Part shown: one piece after another, positions 1 to 5,351 of the stretch
Position numbering within the stretch: position 1 is the first letter of the stretch
Layout of the letters: every line of letters begins with the position of its first letter
NCBI GenBank assembly: GCA_031290375.1
Contig: JAITNR010000236.1
Span: forward strand, 1 to 5,351
Source: Prevotellaceae bacterium
GTDB lineage: Bacteria > Bacteroidota > Bacteroidia > Bacteroidales > Paludibacteraceae
Reading direction: 5' to 3'
DNA: 5,351 bases
The notes under the pieces: generated by a model
The model's input: only the letters and a program-made list of their open reading frames with translations
What the model was told of the DNA's origin: nothing
Databases searched by the model: none
Program-made: the position numbers and the translations under genes

Positions 1-298
1 CAAGCAAGAAATTATTGCCTTTGTTGCTGTATTCAACTTGCAAATAATATTGTTTTCCCCAAATGTAAATTGTTTCGCCCGATACAAATTCTCGCTCGCT
101 ATGCCGTAATTGCTCGGCAAATTTCTTTTGCTGTGCACGTATCCAACTGATTTTTGAAGCTGCAAATAGCTGAATATTTTCATCGTTGACAGACAAAGGC
201 GCTGAAATTCGTACCGTTCCATTGGGTGGCAACACCGAAAGATGTAAATTTTTAATTTTCTTTTTAACTATTTCTATTTCAATGTCATGTATTCTCAT
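1..298 (-). CDS. YgjP-like (DUF45 / M48-type) zinc metallopeptidase, N-terminal part (partial)
   Basis: The first 99 residues are visible; the gene runs off the left edge with no stop. The start is well fixed: the ATG at 298 is 5 nt after the hsdR stop, and the only upstream in-frame codons before a TAA at 325-323 lack ATG, GTG or TTG. The sequence fits the N-terminal part of YgjP-like proteins: a basic beta strand (IEIVKKKIKNLHLSVLPPNG, residues 8-27), then TVRISAP (28-34), a helical stretch with the WIRAQQKKF type motif (50-58), and FVSGETIYIWGKQYYL (69-84). The YgjP family resembles the WLM/SprT metalloproteases and should have a HExxH zinc site about 70-90 residues further on, outside the window, so catalytic competence cannot be judged. 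There is no signal peptide, so it should be cytoplasmic. From general memory, such genes are often found next to hsdR in Type I R-M operons; their role there is not established. Confidence 0.85.
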   Translation of the reverse strand, partial: MRIHDIEIEIVKKKIKNLHLSVLPPNGTVRISAPLSVNDENIQLFAASKISWIRAQQKKFAEQLRHSEREFVSGETIYIWGKQYYLQVEYSNKGNNFLL

Positions 299-303
299 TC
301 TTG

Positions 304-3300
304 TTAAAATTCCTTTTGAACATTAACTAATTCGTATGCTTTTTCAACCTCGCTATCATTTTTCAATACTTTATACAATGCTTTCTTTATTATTCTAATT
401 TTGACAATATTCCCTCTAAAATCGTCCGGCTTGCTACTCACAACAGCATTGTAAAGTTCATTGGCTAAATTATCATCCTCACCAAACTGCATATAAAATG
501 CCCGCTTTGCTGCACTGTGGCGAACGGACATAGGAAATTCTCCATTTTCCTCAGGTTTTTCAGCTTTTTTAAGCAAATCTAAATATTTGTCGAGTAAATT
601 TTTGTAGGCAATAATTCCATTTTTCCGGTCGCTAATCAGCCGTTGCAGAATGGCAGACATCTTTTCGTAATAAAGTGGATTAACGATTTGCCTTTCAACG
701 ATTTTTTTGCGAATATTATTTTCAATTGCTTCTGCTGCGGCTTCCTGCGAGGACTTATCATTGTCGTTTTTCAACTTGTCTTCCTGCATTATAATGAAAT
801 TAAGTACGGTAAAATCGTCAAAATGTCCAATTATTTCACTATCATCGGCAATGATGTAATTATCAATTAAAAAACGCATTCCGGGCTGATATGCCTTAAA
901 ATCAATAAAATCACCGCTTGCTTTACCAATATAATCTCTTAAATCAACATAGAATTTTACTTTCTTTTCGAGTTCGGTTTGTTGCTCTTGCATGTATCCC
1001 GCTTCGGTCATATCGGGTTTAATTTCAGCGTATGCCCTTGTAAGCCGAGCAGAAAGTTTATACAATTTCTCACGCATACGGGCAAAAATTTCATCTTTGC
1101 CGACATCAATGCCGTTTTCGCCGCAAAAATATTGACTGTATTCAAGTTGTCCTTTGGGCGGTTTTACACCTTCGCAAAGCGCTTCAATCTCTTCAAGCGT
1201 TTTATCAAAATATGCCTTTGCTTCTTCAATTCTGTCCTTGATAAGTCCCTCAATATCTTCTTTGTCGTAAGCATCAAAATTGCTTGCGCCTGCATATTGA
1301 TTTACCGCATCGGTAAGGCTTTCAAACAGTTGCTTATAATCCACAATGTAGCCAAAATCCTTACTTTCATCGTCAATACGATTTACGCGGCAAATTGCCT
1401 GAAACAAGCCATGGTCTTTCATCGACTTGTCAATGTAAAGATAAGTGCAGGGCGAAGCATCAAAACCTGTCAAAAGTTTATCCACTACAATAAGCAGTTT
1501 CATATTAGCAGGCTCCTCCACAAATTTGCGCTTTGCTTCTGTTTCAAATATTTCGCGGTCTTGTCCGCCGAGCATCTTTTGATAGGCTTCGTATTTTTCC
1601 CAACTATCGTTATTTTCGTCAGCGCTTGTAGTTTCGGTGCGCAACGTTTGCTGAGAACTGTCAAAGGAAGTGATTATCGCACACTTGTTAAAATTTTTTG
1701 AAGTGAAAATCTCATAATATTTACAAGCGGAATAAATGCTGTCGGCAACCAACAAAGCATTGCCGTTACCGTTTTCGAACCGTGATTTGGTATTGAAATC
1801 AAAAATTATGTCGCAAGCAATTTTTTCCAGACGGCTTTTACTGCTGTAAAGTGTTTGCAGATTACCCCACAACTGTTTCAGTTTTGCTTTTGCTCTCGGC
1901 ATGAGTCCGCGGGTTTTTGCCTCAAACCATTCGTCGATTTTTGCCTGATTGGTAACCTCTTGCGGAACATCTCTCGCCTCGTAACGCAAATCTAAAACTA
2001 CATTATCGTTTACAGCCTCATTATATTTATAGGTATGAATATATTCGCCAAAAATTTCTTTGCTTTTTCTCTTATATTCTCTTAATAACGGTGTTCCGGT
2101 AAAACCAATAAATACGCTATTTGGTAAAATCTCTTTCATTGCTTTGTGCAGTTTGCCCGATTGCGTTCTGTGACACTCATCTACGAAAACAAAAATATCG
2201 CCTTTGGAGGAGAAATTTTTCGGTAAGGCTTTTTTGAGTTCCTCTATATAAGCGTCATAATTATCAGTTTTTACCCTACTTGCGTTTCTATGACCAAACT
2301 TATGCACCAAAGAGCAAATAAGCCTCTCGCCATAACTCCCAAGTTTCTCAATCAAATCTTTGCACGATTTTGTACGGTAAATTGTTTCATCAACTCCGCC
2401 GTATGTTCTTTCTATCTGCTCGTCAAGTTCCTCCCTGTCGGTGATAATCAGCACACGAGCGTTGGAATAATGCGACAAAATCCATTTTGAAAGCCACACC
2501 ATGGTGAGCGATTTCCCGCTGCCTTGCGTATGCCAGATAATACCGCTCTCGCGTTTTGCAATTTTTTGTTGTGCTTCCAAAATTCCAAAATATTGATTAT
2601 GACGGCAAATCTTTTTTATTCCTTTATCGAAAATGATAAAATTGTGGATAATATCAAAAAAACGTGTTTGTTCGTAAATGCTATATGTTTGCCATTCCAA
2701 TTTATTGTTGTTCAGCAATGTACAAACAGTATTAATTTCCTTTGCTTTGTTGTTGGTAGTTTGGTCAAAGTTTTTCCATTCCAAATAGTGCTTTTCTGAG
2801 GTATTAATTACTCCGTAGCGAAGACCTTCGCTGTCATTGCCTGCCGTTATGATTTGCACGGTGGTAAAGAATGGATAAATAAAGCCTTCGCGTTGATTGG
2901 TAATATTCTGGCGGATTCCATTGCTGACCGAAATGGTACTTTTTTTGAGTTCGATAACCGACAGGGCAATACCGTTTACAAAAACAACCAAATCGGGGCG
3001 TTTTTCGCAGTGGTGCAAAATGGTAACCTCTTCGGCTATGGCAAAATGGTTTTCTTCAGGCTTTTCCCAATTTATGGGGAAAACTGTTTTAGGTATACCA
3101 TTTTCGTCATTTACTTTTATGCCATATTTGAGAAGCGAATAGACCTTCTTATTGGCAGAATATAACTTATCTGCACTTGGGCAGGCGTTTACCGTTTCGC
3201 TCAATTTCTCAATGGCTTTATCTGCAAGATATTCGCTATATTCCATTTTGCCCGTAAGGAAGTCTTTAAGCAATTCGGGCATAATGTTGCTGTTTGTCTT

Positions 3301-3402
3301 GTCCTGTAAGTTGCCCAAATAAGCATAGCCGAGTTTCTGCCCGAAAAACTCGATAAGCCTGTTTTGCAATGCTCTTTCGCTTTCGCCGATTGGAATATTC
3401 AT
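304..3402 (-). CDS. hsdR: HsdR, Type I restriction endonuclease / ATP-dependent DNA translocase subunit
   Basis: HsdR joins the M2S complex at an unmethylated site, pumps DNA with ATP and cuts at a distance. At 1032 residues it has the family's usual length (EcoR124I HsdR is about 1040). The N-terminal nuclease shows the PD-(D/E)xK core: RPD (135-137, D137) and ELKK (151-154, E151 and K153), followed by NQREGFIYPFF. The SF2 motor has Walker A HTQGSGKS (291-298, K297), LIITDREELDEQ (318-329), the DEAD-like box DECH (408-411), FTGTP (434-438), LLTGFD (643-648) and motif VI QAICRVNR (668-675). From about 720 to the end is the helical, charged C-terminal region that docks on HsdM/HsdS. The ATG at 3402 is the first one after an in-frame TAA at 3423-3421, and sits 11 nt after the hsdS stop. 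The preceding bases are AT-rich with no clear Shine-Dalgarno. All motifs are intact, so an active nuclease is expected. Confidence 0.98.
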   Translation of the reverse strand: MNIPIGESERALQNRLIEFFGQKLGYAYLGNLQDKTNSNIMPELLKDFLTGKMEYSEYLADKAIEKLSETVNACPSADKLYSANKKVYSLLKYGIKVNDENGIPKTVFPINWEKPEENHFAIAEEVTILHHCEKRPDLVVFVNGIALSVIELKKSTISVSNGIRQNITNQREGFIYPFFTTVQIITAGNDSEGLRYGVINTSEKHYLEWKNFDQTTNNKAKEINTVCTLLNNNKLEWQTYSIYEQTRFFDIIHNFIIFDKGIKKICRHNQYFGILEAQQKIAKRESGIIWHTQGSGKSLTMVWLSKWILSHYSNARVLIITDREELDEQIERTYGGVDETIYRTKSCKDLIEKLGSYGERLICSLVHKFGHRNASRVKTDNYDAYIEELKKALPKNFSSKGDIFVFVDECHRTQSGKLHKAMKEILPNSVFIGFTGTPLLREYKRKSKEIFGEYIHTYKYNEAVNDNVVLDLRYEARDVPQEVTNQAKIDEWFEAKTRGLMPRAKAKLKQLWGNLQTLYSSKSRLEKIACDIIFDFNTKSRFENGNGNALLVADSIYSACKYYEIFTSKNFNKCAIITSFDSSQQTLRTETTSADENNDSWEKYEAYQKMLGGQDREIFETEAKRKFVEEPANMKLLIVVDKLLTGFDASPCTYLYIDKSMKDHGLFQAICRVNRIDDESKDFGYIVDYKQLFESLTDAVNQYAGASNFDAYDKEDIEGLIKDRIEEAKAYFDKTLEEIEALCEGVKPPKGQLEYSQYFCGENGIDVGKDEIFARMREKLYKLSARLTRAYAEIKPDMTEAGYMQEQQTELEKKVKFYVDLRDYIGKASGDFIDFKAYQPGMRFLIDNYIIADDSEIIGHFDDFTVLNFIIMQEDKLKNDNDKSSQEAAAEAIENNIRKKIVERQIVNPLYYEKMSAILQRLISDRKNGIIAYKNLLDKYLDLLKKAEKPEENGEFPMSVRHSAAKRAFYMQFGEDDNLANELYNAVVSSKPDDFRGNIVKIRIIKKALYKVLKNDSEVEKAYELVNVQKEF
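311..317 (-). promoter_or_regulatory. Possible ribosome binding site for the downstream metallopeptidase gene
   Basis: On the minus strand these bases read AAAAGGA, a partial Shine-Dalgarno match inside the last codons of hsdR. The gap to the ATG at 298 is 12 nt, longer than ideal, and the same bases encode Gln-Lys-Glu, so the match could be chance. Translation coupled to the end of hsdR is an equally good explanation. Confidence 0.3.
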
Positions 3403-3413
3403 GTCTTTATATT

Positions 3414-5270
3414 CTATTTTTTATCAATATACTTTCCCCATCCGGTTGGAATTATGTTTCCCCGTCGCATATAATTTAATCCACGAAGGACTAAATCTTG
3501 ACTAAAATCAGATTTGTGCTCACTCCAATTATAAAAATCTCTGAGTAACAAATCATCATTGATTGATTGCCTCTTAATTATTCTATTGTTCCATACCGCA
3601 TAGAGTGTTGATACTATCTCCGCTCTTGCTAAGTCCATCTTTTTAATTTTATTTAGAAGATTGTTTATAGTATCTTGTGTTTCAATTGGATAACTATTGA
3701 AAGCTTGTTCTATTTCTGCTATCATTGAAGTTGGAATGTAATTATAATGCTTACCTCCTCTGCCATCGTGCTTAACTTCAATACGAACATGCCTGTATTG
3801 TTTGAATTTAGAATCAATGTAATTCATTAGTGCTTGGTCATCCGGACCAGCGATATTGCGTATGTATTCATTACCAAAGTCAAGTTGGCAACAATAACCG
3901 ACCAAATGCATTGATTTCTGCAGTTTTGTTCGTCCCCACCCTTTTGAGCCATATAACTCTTTTACTATATGTCCTCCTACTATATGAGCGGCTATCGGTA
4001 TTATTCTATTTTCGGATAACTTCTTTGATTGTAATGAAGTATTTACTAATCTTATTTTCCCTGTCAGCAACTGTTGCATTACCCCCTGCTTTGCCAATTT
4101 TGCCTTTTGCAGTTTTGATTGCAATGCCTCAATTTCTGTGTCCATATCGGAAAGAATGGTGGCTATGGCGGTTTGTTCGGGAAGAAGAGGAATGGGGATT
4201 TGGGTGGTTCTAATATATTCATTGTATAATCTTGAAACTATACCGCCATCGGCAGTTGCCCATTTTATTACCTTGAAATAGTGAGCCAAATAAACATTCA
4301 AAACTATTTTTTCATCGTTATCAATCCAAACTATATTTGAATCTTGATAATATGCAGGGTTGCCGTCATACACAATTGTTCTTCCGATTGTTCCTGCGGC
4401 AGAAAAGAGAACATCGCCTTTTTTCGGAAAGTTATATTTCACCAAAAAATCATCATAAACTTCTTTTGAAATAAAAGCATCCGGTTCTCCACCGAAAGTT
4501 CCAATTTTGAAAAAAGGAATATCGCCAGAATTCGCCGTCTGTTCTTTGAAAATTCTTTTGCACATTTTCACATCGCCCACTTCCCCCAACTTTTTCTCCA
4601 CCCACTCCCCTTTAAATCCTTTTAATCGGATTTTGCCGGTAAGCAGGTTTTGCATTGCACCTTGCTTTATGGCTTTTTTCTTGGCAATGAGCCGCTCCAA
4701 ACTCAAAATATATTTGTCAATATCGGAAAGGACTGAAGCGATGGCGGTTTGTTCTTTATAATCAGGTAGAGGAAAATTGAAGTAAATAAAATTTTTCTGA
4801 TACAAATGATTAATTGTTGAACCTGCTGTCAATTTATTCAAAAATTCTTCAAAATATTTTGATTTAAAGATATAAGCAAGAAAAGTTTGATTTATATCAT
4901 CTTTGAATGAACGAATCACAAATACCCCACTATTAAGAGTGCCTGCTTTCGGGATTTTGTCAAGAAAAGCAATTTTACCAATAGTGCCGTCTTTTGTTAT
5001 AAGAATATCACCATTTTTAATTTGAATATTTTTATCTTGTTCAAATCTTTCTTTGGATACAAATGAACAAGTATTCCAATTAATAGTTCCATTGATAAAA
5101 TCGGTGCCTGTAATTAATATATAATTTCCTAATTTCTGATATTCTGATTTTGTCAGTCCCTGCCAACCAATTCTTGCTTTAATGGAACAAGATTGCTCAA
5201 TATTTTTTATTTTCCAGTCTTCCGGGATAATGCCGATTTCCGTTTGTTTATATCCTTTTTCTACTACCAT
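3414..5270 (-). CDS. hsdS: HsdS, Type I R-M specificity subunit with an extra C-terminal domain
   Basis: This subunit reads the DNA target for both methylation and restriction and is the scaffold on which two HsdM and then HsdR assemble. The 618-residue product starts with a typical HsdS opening (GYKQTEIGIIPEDWK, residues 6-20). TRD1 spans about residues 15-172, with GWQGLTKSEY at 35-44 and the usual GDILITKDGTIGK at 87-99. Conserved coiled-coil region 1 is 173-216, TRD2 is about 217-364 (GDVLFSAAGTIGR at 285-297), and coiled-coil region 2 is 365-408. Both coiled-coil regions open with EQTAIA and close with LLTGKIRL. Most HsdS proteins are 400-450 residues and stop near this second LLTGKIRL. 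Here the frame continues about 210 residues into an unrelated domain, described separately. The ATG at 5270 overlaps the hsdM stop and places the conserved N-terminus correctly; no strong Shine-Dalgarno precedes it. No frameshift or stop interrupts the gene. The recognition sequence cannot be read from the protein. Confidence 0.96.
   Translation of the reverse strand: MVVEKGYKQTEIGIIPEDWKIKNIEQSCSIKARIGWQGLTKSEYQKLGNYILITGTDFINGTINWNTCSFVSKERFEQDKNIQIKNGDILITKDGTIGKIAFLDKIPKAGTLNSGVFVIRSFKDDINQTFLAYIFKSKYFEEFLNKLTAGSTINHLYQKNFIYFNFPLPDYKEQTAIASVLSDIDKYILSLERLIAKKKAIKQGAMQNLLTGKIRLKGFKGEWVEKKLGEVGDVKMCKRIFKEQTANSGDIPFFKIGTFGGEPDAFISKEVYDDFLVKYNFPKKGDVLFSAAGTIGRTIVYDGNPAYYQDSNIVWIDNDEKIVLNVYLAHYFKVIKWATADGGIVSRLYNEYIRTTQIPIPLLPEQTAIATILSDMDTEIEALQSKLQKAKLAKQGVMQQLLTGKIRLVNTSLQSKKLSENRIIPIAAHIVGGHIVKELYGSKGWGRTKLQKSMHLVGYCCQLDFGNEYIRNIAGPDDQALMNYIDSKFKQYRHVRIEVKHDGRGGKHYNYIPTSMIAEIEQAFNSYPIETQDTINNLLNKIKKMDLARAEIVSTLYAVWNNRIIKRQSINDDLLLRDFYNWSEHKSDFSQDLVLRGLNYMRRGNIIPTGWGKYIDKK
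3417..4046 (-). other. Extra C-terminal domain of HsdS, function unknown, Panacea/SocA-like motif pattern
   Basis: HsdS residues 409-618 lie beyond the complete two-TRD core and match no TRD. After a short linker (VNTSLQSKKLSEN) comes a mostly helical region. It has IIPIAAHIVGGHIVKELYG (423-441), the motif GRTKLQK (446-452), GPDD (475-478), a basic glycine-rich turn KHDGRGGKHYNY (500-511), AEIVSTLYAVWN (550-561), NWSEHK (581-586) and a closing IIPTGWGK (606-613). A KLQK motif followed about 25 residues later by a GP motif recalls Panacea (DUF4065)/SocA domains, which act as antitoxins or proteolysis adaptors. That likeness is my inference from motifs only. From memory, similar C-terminal regions occur on some other annotated S subunits, so it is probably a recurrent module and not read-through. 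No nuclease or methylase motif is visible. Confidence 0.75.
4047..4178 (-). repeat. HsdS conserved region 2 (coiled-coil spacer), second copy of the intragenic direct repeat
   Basis: HsdS residues 365-408, from EQTAIATILSDMD to LLTGKIRL. It pairs with the first copy at 4623-4754 (27 of 44 residues identical, no gaps). The LLTGKIRL ending is where ordinary specificity subunits of this type terminate or nearly so, so it marks the boundary with the additional C-terminal domain. Confidence 0.9.
4179..4622 (-). other. HsdS target recognition domain 2 (TRD2)
   Basis: HsdS residues about 217-364. It opens with KGFKGEWVEKKLGEV, the usual link from the first spacer helix into a second TRD. It also carries IPFFKIGTFGGEPD (251-264), GDVLFSAAGTIGR (285-297) and YYQDSNIVWI (307-316). 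It reads the second half of the bipartite target. Its sequence differs clearly from TRD1, so the target should be asymmetric, as is usual. Its GC content, by hand count over 4201-4560, is 125 of 360 (about 35%), between that of TRD1 and hsdR. Confidence 0.85.
4623..4754 (-). repeat. HsdS conserved region 1 (coiled-coil spacer), first copy of an intragenic direct repeat
   Basis: HsdS residues 173-216. It has exactly the same length (44 residues) as the second copy at 4047-4178, and 27 of 44 residues are identical, including EQTAIA, LSD, KQG and LLTGKIRL. At the DNA level identical runs remain: 14 bases at 4741-4754 match 4165-4178, and 11 bases at 4720-4730 match 4144-4154. In HsdS structures these two helices pair as an antiparallel coiled coil. 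They hold the two TRDs apart, set the length of the non-specific spacer in the target, and provide the HsdM docking surface. Confidence 0.9.
4755..5228 (-). other. HsdS target recognition domain 1 (TRD1)
   Basis: HsdS residues about 15-172 form the first DNA-reading half, which contacts one half of the split target. Visible landmarks are ARIGWQGLTKSEY (32-44), ITGTDF (53-58), ITKDGTIGKIAF (91-102) and LNSGVFVIRS (112-121), all typical of one large TRD class. The region is notably AT-rich: by hand count, 99 of 360 bases in 4801-5160 are G or C (27.5%), against 143 of 360 (about 40%) in hsdR 1141-1500. This fits the known mobility of TRD segments between systems, though amino-acid constraints alone could contribute. 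Confidence 0.85.
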
Positions 5271-5351
5271 ACAAATCCCATTTCTTTTAAATGACTTTTT
5301 ACTTTTGTTTCGTAGTCGGCAACAGCAGTTTCGAGTTCGGGTAAAGTTTGT
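5264..5351 (-). CDS. hsdM: HsdM, Type I DNA methyltransferase subunit, C-terminal end only (partial)
   Basis: An open frame enters from the right edge (first whole codon at 5350) and ends at a TAG at 5266-5264. It encodes 28 residues, ending HLKEMGFVW. The stretch is charged and looks helical (ELETAVADYETKV), as expected for the C-terminal tail of an HsdM. In the EcoKI family this helical tail helps the M subunit bind HsdS. The catalytic parts (SAM-binding motif and NPPF-type motif) would lie outside the window, so the call rests on position and the tail. Directly upstream of hsdS, with a 7-nt overlap, is the standard place for hsdM, and the overlap suggests translational coupling of the two methylase components. 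A different upstream gene is possible but unlikely. Confidence 0.8.
   Translation of the reverse strand, partial: QTLPELETAVADYETKVKSHLKEMGFVW

Noticed and set aside
299..303. Terminator or promoter between hsdR and the metallopeptidase gene
   Set aside because: Only 5 nt separate the genes, and I see no hairpin with a T-run on the transcribed strand near the hsdR stop.
979..1701. Open frame of 240 codons on the plus strand, opposite hsdR, cysteine- and phenylalanine-rich
   Set aside because: It lies wholly antisense to the conserved motor and C-terminal region of HsdR, shows no recognisable motif, and its odd composition is what the complement of an AT-rich coding strand produces. I treat it as a shadow frame.
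2938..2947. Homopolymer run of seven T as a possible slippage (phase variation) tract in hsdR; a similar seven-base run lies near 711
   Set aside because: Runs of seven are ordinary in AT-rich coding DNA. No run of about nine or more, and no short tandem repeat, is present in hsdR or hsdS, and both frames are intact.
3417..4046. HsdS C-terminal region as read-through into a former separate gene caused by loss of a stop codon
   Set aside because: The linker is short and in frame, the region keeps well-formed motifs, and I recall similar tails on other S subunits. A designed fusion is more likely than a recent accident, although only an alignment can settle it.
3830..4213. Plus-strand open frame of 127 codons with hydrophobic runs, opposite hsdS
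   Set aside because: The hydrophobic look comes from reading the complement of the HsdS spacer and extension. There is no independent evidence of a membrane protein or of a start site with a ribosome binding site.
4047..4754. Phase-variable hsdS by site-specific inversion, common in Bacteroidota
   Set aside because: The repeats I see are direct, not inverted. There is no second or silent hsdS and no recombinase gene in the window. A cassette outside the window cannot be excluded.

Overview
The window is a compact piece of a chromosomal Type I restriction-modification (R-M) operon. Everything is on the minus strand, so transcription runs from high to low coordinates. In transcription order it holds: the last 28 codons of a methyltransferase subunit gene (hsdM, 5264-5351, start outside the window); a complete specificity subunit gene (hsdS, 3414-5270, 618 aa); a complete restriction/translocation subunit gene (hsdR, 304-3402, 1032 aa); and the first 99 codons of a YgjP-like (DUF45/M48-type) zinc metallopeptidase gene (1-298, its end outside the window).

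The genes are packed very tightly. hsdM and hsdS overlap by 7 nt, hsdS and hsdR are 11 nt apart, and hsdR and the peptidase gene are 5 nt apart. No stretch over 11 nt is non-coding, and I see no internal promoter or terminator. The natural reading is one polycistronic mRNA whose promoter lies upstream of hsdM, beyond the right edge.

The proteins should work as the classic machine. HsdS chooses a bipartite DNA target with two target recognition domains. HsdM binds HsdS and methylates adenines in the target. HsdR joins the complex to translocate DNA with its superfamily 2 motor and cut it with its PD-(D/E)xK nuclease when the target is unmethylated. All key HsdR motifs are intact, so the system looks functional. 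The role of the peptidase is unknown.

The least ordinary part is hsdS. The usual two-TRD, two-coiled-coil protein is complete at about residue 408, where such proteins commonly end. The reading frame then continues for about 210 residues into a separate, well-formed, non-TRD domain. It carries a GRTKLQK motif followed by a GPDD motif, an arrangement that recalls Panacea/SocA-type domains. Base composition also varies inside hsdS: by hand count, TRD1 is about 27% GC against about 40% in the middle of hsdR, which fits TRD exchange.

The organism is probably a low-to-moderate GC bacterium. The weak or absent Shine-Dalgarno sequences before hsdR and hsdS, and the general look of the proteins, suggest Bacteroidota. 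This is an impression, not a proof.
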